A stretch of DNA of 64,000 nucleotides from assembly GCA_029260765.1 (NCBI GenBank), contig JAJDCP010000012.1, positions 48,601 to 112,600 of the forward strand, read 5' to 3'. The notes beneath the pieces were generated by a model. It did no database searches and was not told the DNA's origin. It worked only from the letters and a program-made list of their open reading frames with translations. A program made the position numbers and the translations under genes. Position 1 is the stretch's first letter; each line of letters opens with the position of its first letter. This document shows, piece by piece, positions 25,240 to 33,991 of this stretch. The DNA is from Planctomycetota bacterium (lineage in GTDB: Bacteria; Planctomycetota; J058; JAJDCP01).

Positions 25240-26634
25240 CTACGATGCATCCGGGCAGGCCCCCACAGAACAACCGGCGCAGGCGGGCGGCGGGCCCTGC
25301 ACTTCGTGCTCCGAGGGGACGAAGTCGGGCAGAAGTCCCGGCGTGCCCTTCTTCCAGGCGTCGAGGGCGAACATGGCCCCGCCCAGGGCGCCCATGTAGA
25401 TCGAGTCCGGGTCGGCGTTCAGGGTGATCTCCGCGCCGTAGTTCTCGTGCAGCAGCTCGCCCAGAATCTGCGTCGCCATCGGATTGTTGCAGACACCTCC
25501 GGTGAAGGTGAACTGGTCGCTCACGCCACCTGAGCGGGCCAGCAGCGACATCGCGCGCAGCATGATGGCGCGATGCAGACCTGCCAGGATGTCCTCGCGG
25601 GCCTGGCCCAGCGCGAGGCGTTCGCGCAGCTCGGCGCCCGCGAACACCGTGCAGGTCGAGTTGACCCGCACCACCTTCTTGGCCTTCAGCGCCAGGGGTC
25701 CCAGCTCGTGCAGGCCGAGATTCAGCTCGTCGGCGATATAGCCGAGGTAGCGCCCACAGCCGGCCGCGCAGCGGTCGTTCATCTGGAAGCTGGTGACCAC
25801 ACCGTGCTCGTCGACCTGGATGGCCTTGGTGTCCTGGCCGCCGATATCGAGCACTGTGCGGGTCTTGGGGAAGACGCGATGCGCGCCGCGGCCGTGGCAC
25901 AGGATCTCGCTCTTCACGCAGTCTTTGGGGAAGGGCAGGGTCTGGCGGCCGTAGCCGGTGCCGACGAAAGAGACCTCCTCGATGTCTGTGGCCAGGGCCC
26001 GTTCCATCGCCTGCTGCAGGCGTTCTGCGTCGGCACTGCCGGTGGCAACACGCTGCAAGGCGCGTCCCAACAGGTCGGCCGAGTCCCGGCTGGAGGGCTG
26101 GGTCTCCACATCGAGAATCGAGCGGTCGAACAGGCCGACCAGGCGCTCGAACGAAACCTGCTCTTCTTCGGCGATCCGTTCGGCCGCGGTGATGAAGGCC
26201 GAGCCGGCGATGTCGCGGAAGAAGTCACTGCGGCGCCCGGCGTCGCCCCCGAACATACCGGAGGCGCCTTCGAGCATCTCGGCCAGCACCTTGTGGGCGG
26301 CGGGTTCGAGGCTGGCACGGAAGGTGGGCATACGCTCGAGGACCAGGTCTACCTGCTTCTGCAGATCGGCCAGCCGGTCGAGGTACAGCTCGAGCCGGAA
26401 GCCTTCCCGCAGCTCGTGCACAGAGCTCGCATCGCGGGCCCCTTCGGCCTCCAGAGCGCGCTCGAGCAGTTGGAAGCGGGCTGAGGTCAGTCCCTCTTCC
26501 CGAGCGACCGCACAGGCGACGGCGTAGTTGCTCCGGCTGTTGGTGATGCCGCGCCCGACGATGTTTCCTTCGAGGTCGAGGAGCACGGCCTTGGTCGTGG
26601 TCGAGCCGAGGTCGATTCCGACAACGCATTTCAT
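25240..26634 (-). CDS. bcrA: Benzoyl-CoA reductase subunit A (ASKHA ATPase)
   Basis: A 464-residue BcrAD-family ATPase starting MKCVVGIDLGSTTTKAVLLD. Further motifs are VFPKTRTVLDIGGQDTKAIQ (phosphate 2), FQMNDRCAAGCGRYLGYIAD and RVNSTCTVFAGAELRERLA (4Fe-4S cysteines at the BcrA-BcrD interface), and FTFTGGVCNNPMATQILGE. It is longer than BcrD, as expected, because of an insert of about 150 residues between the first and second motifs. The tail is Cys-rich (CAGCSVGACPDAS). It starts within the stop of bcrB (ATGA overlap). Confidence 0.93.
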   Translation of the reverse strand: MKCVVGIDLGSTTTKAVLLDLEGNIVGRGITNSRSNYAVACAVAREEGLTSARFQLLERALEAEGARDASSVHELREGFRLELYLDRLADLQKQVDLVLERMPTFRASLEPAAHKVLAEMLEGASGMFGGDAGRRSDFFRDIAGSAFITAAERIAEEEQVSFERLVGLFDRSILDVETQPSSRDSADLLGRALQRVATGSADAERLQQAMERALATDIEEVSFVGTGYGRQTLPFPKDCVKSEILCHGRGAHRVFPKTRTVLDIGGQDTKAIQVDEHGVVTSFQMNDRCAAGCGRYLGYIADELNLGLHELGPLALKAKKVVRVNSTCTVFAGAELRERLALGQAREDILAGLHRAIMLRAMSLLARSGGVSDQFTFTGGVCNNPMATQILGELLHENYGAEITLNADPDSIYMGALGGAMFALDAWKKGTPGLLPDFVPSEHEVQGPPPACAGCSVGACPDAS

Positions 26635-27908
26635 GAGCTGGCCCTCGCGGTGCGGGCTTCGAGCATCTGCAGGTAGCTCTGCACCCGGTTTTCGATGTTG
26701 GCTTTGCCGAAGTAGCGGGGATCGACCAGGTCGGACTCGATGAACGCCCCGGGCACTCCGGTGCGCTTTTCGAGCTCGCGCAGAATCAGCAGCTGGCCCG
26801 CGCTGAAGGAGTTGCACGACTTGACGCTGTTGATCAGGAACCCGTCGGCGTTGTAGCTCTTGATGTAGTGCTCCAACAGGTCGATGCGGCTCGGCAGGTT
26901 GAGGTTGGTGTAGCAACCCAGGCAATAGTCCGCGAGCGACTCGAGCGGCTCTTCGGGACGGTGCCGGAACCCCTGGTCGTACAAGCCGCCGACGCGCGTG
27001 TAGGTGCTGGCGACGCAGTTGACGCCTTCGCGGCTGAACATGCTCCAGAAGTCACGGAAGTTGGTCCAGTTGGGCGGCCCCTCTACGACCAGCCGGAAGC
27101 GCTCTTCGCCCAGAGGGCCATCGGGGGTCATCGGCCCCTCGCCCCGGGAGACGCGGTCTTCCACCTCGCTGCGCAGGGTCTGGTAGTACTCGACGGCCTC
27201 TTCGCTGCCGCGGAAGGCCGAGAAGATCGGGCCGATGTAGTAGACGCCTCCGAAGTAGCCGTCGATGGGAGCCGGGCGATGGCGCGCCGATTCCCAGACC
27301 GCGACCAGATCATCCTCAGCTTGAGCCGAGAGCGCCATCCTGCGGGCAAGGTCTTCTCTGTCGAGTTTGCGGCCGGCGCAGGTCTCGAGAGCGGGAATGA
27401 TCACCGCCTCGATCTGATCGACCACGTACTTGCGCATCGCGGGAGTGATGATGCCGTCGGCCTGGTAGGGCACGTGCAGCATCGCCACCGGGCAGTCGTA
27501 CTCTTCGCGCAAGAGCTCGAACCACTTCATGAACGTGAAGCAGCCGGTGTAGGACAACAGCAACAGATCGGGTTTCGGTATCTTGAGGCCGGTCGGACCT
27601 ACGTTGCCGTTCTTGAGCATGCCGAGGTCGCATTTGACGTAGGTGCACACATCCTCGGAGTGGCCGGCCTTCTCGGCTTCTGCGATGTAGCCGGCGCTGA
27701 GCTTGCGCATGCCTGACTGCAGCGCGTTGATCTCCGGCAGCACCGGGAGCAGACCCAGGCTGGTGATCAGCTCGGTGAGGTTGCCGGGCACAAAAGTGTA
27801 GACCACCTTGCGGCCATCTTCCTCAGCCCGGGACAGGCGCTCGTAGTGGTCTGCCAGCATGCGCTTCTGCACCAGCTGGCTCGTGTCTTTGCGGGCGGTC
27901 TTGCTCAT
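26631..27908 (-). CDS. bcrB: Benzoyl-CoA reductase subunit B
   Basis: A 425-residue protein of the HgdB/BcrB family that, with BcrC, holds the substrate-reducing 4Fe-4S clusters. Conserved parts include VVYTFVPGNLTELITSLGLL, TYVKCDLGMLKNGNVGPTG, LLLLSYTGCFTFMKWFELLR, CLGCYTNLNLPSRIDLL and SVKSCNSFSAGQLLILRELE. The reaction is two-electron reduction of benzoyl-CoA to cyclohexa-1,5-diene-1-carbonyl-CoA in the cytoplasm. It overlaps both neighbours by 4 nt (bcrC before, bcrA after). Confidence 0.93.
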   Translation of the reverse strand: MSKTARKDTSQLVQKRMLADHYERLSRAEEDGRKVVYTFVPGNLTELITSLGLLPVLPEINALQSGMRKLSAGYIAEAEKAGHSEDVCTYVKCDLGMLKNGNVGPTGLKIPKPDLLLLSYTGCFTFMKWFELLREEYDCPVAMLHVPYQADGIITPAMRKYVVDQIEAVIIPALETCAGRKLDREDLARRMALSAQAEDDLVAVWESARHRPAPIDGYFGGVYYIGPIFSAFRGSEEAVEYYQTLRSEVEDRVSRGEGPMTPDGPLGEERFRLVVEGPPNWTNFRDFWSMFSREGVNCVASTYTRVGGLYDQGFRHRPEEPLESLADYCLGCYTNLNLPSRIDLLEHYIKSYNADGFLINSVKSCNSFSAGQLLILRELEKRTGVPGAFIESDLVDPRYFGKANIENRVQSYLQMLEARTARASS

Positions 27909-29098
27909 GGTGCTTGGGCTCCCCAAAGTTTGACGGCGTCTGAGAAGGCTCCGGCCTGTTCGCGGATGACATGGAACTGCCCGGTGTTTTCCGAGAATTT
28001 GAAGCTGGTGTACGGGATGCCCGCGCGCTCGAGCGCTTTCTCCTGCATCGGTTGGTCGAGCAGGGCGGGATCGCAGAAAGAGGCGGCGGAGAAGACCACG
28101 CCGTCGACCCGGCAGGCCCGGGCCCGCTCGATAAGGCTGCGGCCTTTGGTGTCGTCGGCGATGTAGCGGGAGGCGGTGTCCACCCCCTGCTCGAGGAACG
28201 CGCGGGCCAGGGCGTCGATGCCATCTTCGCCGGCGCGTATCTCGACCGGACCCTCGATCATATGCATGCCCAGCTGCAGGTCATCTTCGACGATGTCGCA
28301 GCCGGCGATCTCGAGCGAGCGGATCAAGCCCAGCGGGGGCTGCTCGCAGAAGGAGCCCTGCACGAGCACGCGCACGTTGTCGAGTGGCCGCACGGGGCGT
28401 TCGTGGGCGGCGTCCAGGAAATCCCGCAGCAGGCGCGTGTGCTCGACGGCGGTCAAGGCGCTGCCCGCGCGGACCAATAGATAGGCCTCAGAGGCCTTCA
28501 GCCGCCAGGGCTCGTGGCGACGCAGCTCGGCGAGCTGCTCCAGCACCGCGCGCCGGATGTTCTCTTCATCGATGGCCTGTGCCAGCCGCTCGCTGCTCAG
28601 AGGGCGGGCGCCCCGTTCTTCGAGGTCCACGGCGATGCGGCGCAACTCAGAAGCGTAGAAACGCCCTCCCACGGCTGGATCGAAGTTCTGCGGCAGGTCG
28701 AGATAGGCCGCATAGCGGTCGGGGAACAGCAGCTTCCACATCCCCCCGAGGTTGCGGATCACGTCGCAGATCGAGGGGAAGATCATGCCGTCAAGAACAT
28801 CCAACCGGCCGGTCAAGCCGAGCTCGATCACACTCCGGGGGATGTGGCAGATATAGGACTGGAAGTAGGAATCTCCGCGGATGATGTCGAGCTGGTCGCC
28901 TCCGCCGAAGACCGCAACGGGCAGGCAGTTCAGTGCCTCGAGCAGCGGGCGCGGCGCGTAGATCGGCAGGTAGCCGATGGCCAGGCCGTCAGGGTTGTGC
29001 TCCTTCCAGCGACGCACTGCCTGGAGCTCGAGATCGTTGGCCAGCTCTTCAGCTCTGCGCAGCATCTCCTGCGTGGGGTCGGTGGCGGTGGCGGGCAT
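27905..29098 (-). CDS. bcrC: Benzoyl-CoA reductase subunit C
   Basis: A 397-residue HgdC/BcrC-type partner of BcrB. Key stretches are AIGYLPIYAPRPLLEALNCL, FGGGDQLDIIRGDSYFQSYI, FPSICDVIRNLGGMWKLLFP, RVLVQGSFCEQPPLGLIRSL and GVVFSAASFCDPALLDQPM, with the Cys residues expected for cluster ligation. The order C-B-A-D matches the Thauera-type bcrCBAD arrangement. It starts 3 bp after the stop of the TetR gene. Confidence 0.93.
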   Translation of the reverse strand: MPATATDPTQEMLRRAEELANDLELQAVRRWKEHNPDGLAIGYLPIYAPRPLLEALNCLPVAVFGGGDQLDIIRGDSYFQSYICHIPRSVIELGLTGRLDVLDGMIFPSICDVIRNLGGMWKLLFPDRYAAYLDLPQNFDPAVGGRFYASELRRIAVDLEERGARPLSSERLAQAIDEENIRRAVLEQLAELRRHEPWRLKASEAYLLVRAGSALTAVEHTRLLRDFLDAAHERPVRPLDNVRVLVQGSFCEQPPLGLIRSLEIAGCDIVEDDLQLGMHMIEGPVEIRAGEDGIDALARAFLEQGVDTASRYIADDTKGRSLIERARACRVDGVVFSAASFCDPALLDQPMQEKALERAGIPYTSFKFSENTGQFHVIREQAGAFSDAVKLWGAQAP

Positions 29099-29101
29099 GG
29101 C

Positions 29102-29803
29102 TCAGTCCTCTGTTTGTAGCAGGTCTGCAGTGTTCAGTTGGGTCAAGCGTGCGCGGAGGGGGGCTGAAGGTTTCCTCAGCGGGCAATGGGCGACCAGGCC
29201 GCACAGGGCCAGCCGGTGCACGGTTTCGGTCACATCTTCCGCAGAGCCATGCTGTTCCGGCTCGTACCAGCCGTAGACCCAGTTGAGCATGCCGAAGATC
29301 GAATAGGTCGCGCGCTGCAGCTCGGCTTCGTCGCCGGGCCAGGTGCCGCGCGCCTGCTTGTGTCCGCAGCCGCTCAGCACCAGCGCGTGCACGATGCCGC
29401 GAGCCACCGCGAAGTAGCTCTCTTTCAGCCGGCGGATGCTGCCTCGTTGCTCCTTGGGCAGCGAGGCTCCCTCCTGGACCAGCACGCGCATCACGTCGGG
29501 ATGCTCGGCGACATAGCGGATGTGGGTGTAGATCAAGGCATACAGGCGGTCTGCGGGATCGTCGACCCCGGCGATGGCGCTCTGGGCGGTCTCGATCAGC
29601 GTGTTGAAGGCGCGTTCTTGCAGCTCGACCAGCAGCTCTTCCTTCGATGAGAAGTAGTTGTAGAACGATGCCAGGCCTCTGCCGGTGGAGCGCGCGAGCT
29701 CGCGCATGCTCATGCCATGGAAGCCGCGCCGCGCAATCGCACGCGCGGCAGCCTCGAGGATCTGTTGGCGTACGGCGCCGCTCTTCTCTGCACGCGCGCT
29801 CAT
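29102..29803 (-). CDS. TetR-family transcriptional regulator
   Basis: A 233-residue regulator with an N-terminal helix-turn-helix (ILEAAARAIARRGFHGMSMR, then ELARSTGRGLASFYNYFSSK) and a helical ligand domain. It lies inside the benzoyl-CoA operon, overlapping dch by 4 nt and preceding bcrC by 3 bp, so it is co-expressed with its likely targets. A good candidate operator is the palindrome at 32820-32835 in front of had; an aromatic CoA thioester is the natural guess for the inducer (inference). Confidence 0.93.
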   Translation of the reverse strand: MSARAEKSGAVRQQILEAAARAIARRGFHGMSMRELARSTGRGLASFYNYFSSKEELLVELQERAFNTLIETAQSAIAGVDDPADRLYALIYTHIRYVAEHPDVMRVLVQEGASLPKEQRGSIRRLKESYFAVARGIVHALVLSGCGHKQARGTWPGDEAELQRATYSIFGMLNWVYGWYEPEQHGSAEDVTETVHRLALCGLVAHCPLRKPSAPLRARLTQLNTADLLQTED

Positions 29804-30573
29804 CGGTCCTGCCAGGAAGGCTTGCGTTTGGCCAGGAAAGCCTCGATGCCTTCATTGCCGTCGTGGCTGGGCAGGATCTGCGCAAGATACTGCTGTTCGT
29901 TCGCGTCGAGCAGGGCCAGGTGCGGTTCCATCGGGCGGCGCACCGCCTGCACCGACTGCCGCAGAGCAAAGGCCGACAAGCTCGCGAGGTGCTCGGAATA
30001 CCAACCGAGCAGCGCCTGCAGAGGCTCGTCCGCCGCCGCGAGGACCGCGGCGCTCAGGCCGCGTTCCAGTGATTCCTGCGCCGTCAGCTCGCAGCCGGTG
30101 AGCAGCATGCGTTCGGCGGTCGGGGCGCCCAGGCGGTAGCTTCCCAATGCGGCAAGAACGGGCGGAAAGACGCCGAGCTTGATCTCGGGGCAGCCCATGC
30201 GCGCCCCCTGGGCGGCGAACACCAGGTGGCAGGCGAGCACCAGCTCGAAGGCTCCACCGAGGCAGCGTCCCTCGACCAGCGCGGCCACAGGCACCGGGAA
30301 GCGGGCGATGCGCCGGACCAGCTCGTGGATGGTCTTGAGCATCGCGGCGGCCTGGTCCTTGCGGTGTTCGGCCACCGAGGCGCCGTAGGAGAAGTTGCCG
30401 CCGACCCCGCGCAGCACGACCAGCCGGAGCTTGGGCGGCGCTTGCTCGGGATCGAAGGCCGCGCACAAGGCCTCCATCATCTCGCTGTCGAGGATGTTGC
30501 CGCGCGGGCGGTTGAGGCTGAGAACGCGGACGCAGCCCTGTTCGTGGTGGCTGATCTGCAGGCACCCACTCAT
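29800..30573 (-). CDS. dch: Cyclohexa-1,5-dienecarbonyl-CoA hydratase (crotonase family)
   Basis: A 257-residue crotonase-fold enzyme, the size of known Dch proteins: VLSLNRPRGNILDSEMMEAL, LVVLRGVGGNFSYGASVAEH (oxyanion hole), PVAALVEGRCLGGAFELVLA. Fold alone would allow any enoyl-CoA hydratase; its place between oah and the bcr genes gives the specific call. It adds water to the dienoyl-CoA made by BcrABCD, giving 6-hydroxycyclohex-1-ene-1-carbonyl-CoA. It overlaps oah by 4 nt. Confidence 0.88.
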   Translation of the reverse strand: MSGCLQISHHEQGCVRVLSLNRPRGNILDSEMMEALCAAFDPEQAPPKLRLVVLRGVGGNFSYGASVAEHRKDQAAAMLKTIHELVRRIARFPVPVAALVEGRCLGGAFELVLACHLVFAAQGARMGCPEIKLGVFPPVLAALGSYRLGAPTAERMLLTGCELTAQESLERGLSAAVLAAADEPLQALLGWYSEHLASLSAFALRQSVQAVRRPMEPHLALLDANEQQYLAQILPSHDGNEGIEAFLAKRKPSWQDR

Positions 30574-31703
30574 GCTGGAGCCTCCGCCGCGGAGCCAGCC
30601 ATGCGCTGCCGTGCGCTTTCGGGCAGCACCTCGAGCAGCAGCTCGCGGTCGACCGTGCGTCCTGCGGCGTAGGCGCGGCGCAGCGCGAGGAAGTCGATCT
30701 GGCGTTCTTGCTTGTCGCCGAAGTGGAAGGCCGCAAAGCCCATCTGGGCCTCGGTGTTCATGTTCAGCGACAGCCAGGAGCGGTTCGTTTCGCTGTTGGC
30801 GTACCAGTGGCTGAGCTTCTTCTTGCGCAAGCTCTCGAGGGTCTTGCGCGTGCAGTCGGGGAAGGTGTACAGCAGCTGGGTCACGAACTGATCGACGAGC
30901 GCATCCAGCCGGGAGAGGTCGATAGTGCAGCACGAGACCAGGTCTTTGGCGGTCTGCCGGTAGGTGCCCTGCTTCCACTCGCCGAGCACGGGGCGGCCAA
31001 ACTCGTCGATGGCCCGGTCGTTGACGACAAAGGGGTTGGGGATGAACTTCCCCTCGGGCGTGCGGTAGACCGGCGCGATGTCATTGATCAGGCCCAGCCG
31101 CAGGGCCTTGTGCGCCGACCAGGGGGTACACAGGGCCAGGGACTCGGCAGCGTTGCCGAAGCCGACGTACAGATCGAGGAAGTCGGTCGAGCCGCCGTCC
31201 GGCGCGGAGCCGTGGATCGGGCCGGCCTGGCCGAAGCGGGCATGATCTCCCGAGACGGTGAAGTCGCAGGCCATGCCGATCTCCTGTCCGCCGGCGATGC
31301 GCATGCCATTGACGCGGCAGATGGTCGGCTTGTCGCAGGTCAGGATGGCCGTGACCATGTCGTTGAACAGGCGCATGTATTGCAGATACTCCAGCGGACG
31401 GCCTGCGTACTCGGTGGCATACTCGGAGGTGTTGCCGCCGGTGCAGAAGGCCCGGTCTCCCTTGCCGGTGAACACCACGGCCACGGCCGCCCGGTCGGCG
31501 CTCGCACGGCGGAAAGCGAGGATGACTTCCTTGACCGCCTCGGTCGTGTACGAGTTGAGCTGGCGCTCGTTGTCCAGCTGAATCACGACCTTGTGCAGGT
31601 CGGGAACAGCGCTTCCGTCGCGGGCGAGCACGGGGCGCTCTTCGTAGGCGATATGACGGAACTCGTAGCCTGGCACGAGCTCGTGGTTGGCGAGGGTGGA
31701 CAT
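30570..31703 (-). CDS. oah: 6-oxocyclohex-1-ene-1-carbonyl-CoA hydrolase
   Basis: A 377-residue crotonase-superfamily protein, longer than ordinary hydratases and matching the ring-opening hydrolases of benzoyl-CoA degradation. It shows VVIQLDNERQLNSYTTEAVK, VVFTGKGDRAFCTGGNTSEY, ICRVNGMRIAGGQEIGMACD and RFGQAGPIHGSAPDGGSTDF. It adds water and hydrolytically opens the ring of 6-oxocyclohex-1-enecarbonyl-CoA to 3-hydroxypimelyl-CoA. It lies 11 bp after had and overlaps dch by 4 nt. Confidence 0.94.
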   Translation of the reverse strand: MSTLANHELVPGYEFRHIAYEERPVLARDGSAVPDLHKVVIQLDNERQLNSYTTEAVKEVILAFRRASADRAAVAVVFTGKGDRAFCTGGNTSEYATEYAGRPLEYLQYMRLFNDMVTAILTCDKPTICRVNGMRIAGGQEIGMACDFTVSGDHARFGQAGPIHGSAPDGGSTDFLDLYVGFGNAAESLALCTPWSAHKALRLGLINDIAPVYRTPEGKFIPNPFVVNDRAIDEFGRPVLGEWKQGTYRQTAKDLVSCCTIDLSRLDALVDQFVTQLLYTFPDCTRKTLESLRKKKLSHWYANSETNRSWLSLNMNTEAQMGFAAFHFGDKQERQIDFLALRRAYAAGRTVDRELLLEVLPESARQRMAGSAAEAPA

Positions 31704-31714
31704 GGCAACTCCTT

Positions 31715-32776
31715 TCAGCTTCGAGGGTCAAGCACCATGCGCTGAGGCAGCTCGTGCCGACGCATCGCTTCGAGATACTTGTTGAGGTCTGACATGGGTC
31801 CGACTTCGATGAAGGGTGCGAGCGCGATGCGGCCGTCTTTGACCAGCTCGAGCACCGCCGGGTATTCGTCCGGAGGGCAGCCCCAGGTGCCGTGGATGGT
31901 GGCATCGAAGGCCATCAAGTTGCTGAGCCGCAGCTCGACGGGGTCACGGGTGTATCCCACCTGGACCAGCGTGGCGCAGCGTTGCAGCAGGCGGAAGGCG
32001 AGACTCTGGCCCGGGGCGGTTCCGCTGCATTCGAAGATGCGCATGCGCAGGCTGGGGACGCCGCTTGCGCGGATCAGCTCTTTGAAGGCGGCACGCGCAG
32101 CCCGGGGATCGGCGCCGATCGAGACCAGCGACTCGATGCCCTGGGCGCGCAGACCATCGAGCCGGGAAGCATCGACATCCCCGGCGATCACCTGTGCCCC
32201 GAGGGCCCGGGCGATCTGGGCGACGAACCCGCCGACGCCGCCGGCTCCCACGATGCAGGCCAGGTCGCCTTCGCCGAGTTGGGCGCGGCGTACCGCCTGC
32301 CAGGCCGTGGAGACCGCGTCGGCAACCACGCTGAGCGGGCGCAGCGCGCTGTCATCGGAGAAACCCTCTAGCGGCACCACCGGCGCTGCCGGCACCAGCA
32401 TGTGGCTGGCGAAGCCGCCATGGATGTCGTTGCCCGGCATTTTCTGCTGAGGGCAGGCGTTCGAGCGCCCGGTCTGGCAGAACACGCAGCCGCCGCATGG
32501 CAGAACCGCGGGCACCAGGACTGCCTGGCCGAGCAGGTCTTCGGCCGAGGTTCCCGCAGCGACCACGCGCCCGACGACCTCGTGGCCCAGAACCAACGGC
32601 AACGCGTGGTTGGGGCGCACCGCGCCGCTGGCGAAGCCGAGATCGGTGTGGCAGAGACCACAGGCCAGAACCTCGACGGTCACCTCTGCAGGGCCGGGCT
32701 CGGGGAGTGCGTGGGAGCGGCGGACAAGGGGCTGCTCCGGGGATTCGAGGAAGTAGGCGAAGGGGGAAAGCGACAT
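31715..32776 (-). CDS. had: 6-hydroxycyclohex-1-ene-1-carbonyl-CoA dehydrogenase
   Basis: A 353-residue zinc alcohol dehydrogenase: catalytic-zinc CGLCHTDLGFASG and LVLGHEVVGRVV, structural-zinc CGGCVFCQTGRSNAC, and the NAD-binding loop CIVGAGGVGGFVAQIARALG. It oxidises the 6-hydroxy compound formed by Dch to the 6-oxo compound opened by Oah. The specific call rests on the operon. First gene of the operon, with GAGGAT before ATG 32776 and a perfect palindrome about 45 bp upstream. Confidence 0.9.
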   Translation of the reverse strand: MSLSPFAYFLESPEQPLVRRSHALPEPGPAEVTVEVLACGLCHTDLGFASGAVRPNHALPLVLGHEVVGRVVAAGTSAEDLLGQAVLVPAVLPCGGCVFCQTGRSNACPQQKMPGNDIHGGFASHMLVPAAPVVPLEGFSDDSALRPLSVVADAVSTAWQAVRRAQLGEGDLACIVGAGGVGGFVAQIARALGAQVIAGDVDASRLDGLRAQGIESLVSIGADPRAARAAFKELIRASGVPSLRMRIFECSGTAPGQSLAFRLLQRCATLVQVGYTRDPVELRLSNLMAFDATIHGTWGCPPDEYPAVLELVKDGRIALAPFIEVGPMSDLNKYLEAMRRHELPQRMVLDPRS

Positions 32777-32819
32777 ACCGGACCATCCTCGCGAAATATT
32801 GTTGACTCCAGCATGCGAT

Positions 32820-32835
32820 ACGAACGTTCGTTCGT
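32820..32835. promoter_or_regulatory. Palindromic TetR-type operator candidate
   Basis: ACGAACGTTCGT (32820-32831) is a perfect 12-bp palindrome, and it overlaps a second dyad ACGAAC-N4-GTTCGT (32820-32835). It lies 44-59 bp upstream of had and 91-106 bp upstream of the divergent cysteine-synthase-like gene, a typical place for control by the operon's TetR protein. Confidence 0.55.
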
Positions 32836-32925
32836 CCAGGGGATTCTAGAAAAGTACACGGAGGGGTTGCCTCCGAGGGCATGGGCCGCCACCTTGGAAC
32901 TCAAACCTCGCCATTGAGGAAGTCC

Positions 32926-33963
32926 ATGAAGCACGAAAATGGCAGCCGCAACGAGCGGAAGTGTCTGATCGCCCTACGCGGGCTGGTCGGCCGAACACCC
33001 ATGCTCGCCATCCGCTGCAAGGTCGATGCGCACGAATTGACGGTCTACGTCAAGCACGAGGTGACCAACTTCACCGGTAGCATCAAGGACCGCATGGCGC
33101 TGCACATCTTGAGCGACGCCTACACAACCGGAGCCATCCGCCCCGGCCATGTGATCGCGGAGGCCACCAGCGGCAACACGGGCATCTCCTTCGCGGCGAT
33201 CGGCCGGGCGCTGGGCCATCCTGTTCGCATCTACATGCCCGACTGGATGAGCCGCGAACGTGTGCTGGTGATCCAGAGCCTGGGTGCCCAGGTGATTCCC
33301 ATCTCGGCCGAGGAGGGAGGATTCCGCGGCAGCATCGCCGCAGCCGACGCCTATGCCGAAAAGCAGGGCAACGTCTTTCTGCCCCACCAGTTCGAGAGCA
33401 GCTCCAACGTGCAAGCCCACTACCGCACGACAGGACCGGAGATCCTCGCCCAGATGCGCAGCCTGGGAGTCGAGCCGCGCGCCTTCGTGGCCGGAGTCGG
33501 CACAGGCGGGACGGTGATGGGAGTGGGGAGATACCTGCGTGAACAGCTCAGCGAAGTACAGATCCACCCACTGGAGCCTGCGAATTCGCCGACTTTGCGC
33601 ACCGGCTGCCGCGTGGGCAAGCACCGCATCCAGGGCATCAGCGACGAGTTCATTCCGCCCATCGTCAAGTTGGCTAGCCTCGATGCGATCGTGGACGTCT
33701 GGGACGGGGACGCCATCTTGATGGCGCAGAAACTGGCCTCTCAGCTGGGGCTGGGGGTGGGGATCAGCTCTGGAGCCAATTTCATCGGTGCCCTGAAGGT
33801 GGCGCAAGAGCTGGGATCCAACGCGCCGGTCGCCACGGTGTTCGCCGACAGCAACAAGAAGTATCTCAGCACCGACCTGGTGAGCGACGAGCCTACAGGA
33901 CCGGAATTCCTCTCACCGAAAGTCGAGCTGCTCGACTTCCACGTGGTGCCGGGCAGGCTTTGA
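32926..33963 (+). CDS. Cysteine synthase / cystathionine beta-synthase family PLP enzyme
   Basis: A 345-residue fold-type II PLP enzyme: the lysine motif [12 protein letters not shown], the substrate loop [14 protein letters not shown], the phosphate-binding [17 protein letters not shown], and the late [14 protein letters not shown]. Likely O-acetylserine sulfhydrylase or a relative, joining sulfide and an activated serine. ATG 32926 (TGAGGA upstream) is preferred over an in-frame ATG 45 bp earlier, which has no ribosome-binding site. It diverges from the benzoyl-CoA operon. Confidence 0.92.
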   Translation: MKHENGSRNERKCLIALRGLVGRTPMLAIRCKVDAHELTVYVKHEVTNFTGSIKDRMALHILSDAYTTGAIRPGHVIAEATSGNTGISFAAIGRALGHPVRIYMPDWMSRERVLVIQSLGAQVIPISAEEGGFRGSIAAADAYAEKQGNVFLPHQFESSSNVQAHYRTTGPEILAQMRSLGVEPRAFVAGVGTGGTVMGVGRYLREQLSEVQIHPLEPANSPTLRTGCRVGKHRIQGISDEFIPPIVKLASLDAIVDVWDGDAILMAQKLASQLGLGVGISSGANFIGALKVAQELGSNAPVATVFADSNKKYLSTDLVSDEPTGPEFLSPKVELLDFHVVPGRL

Positions 33964-33991
33964 GCCCAGCGCGTTGGGCGTTGAGCAGGGC

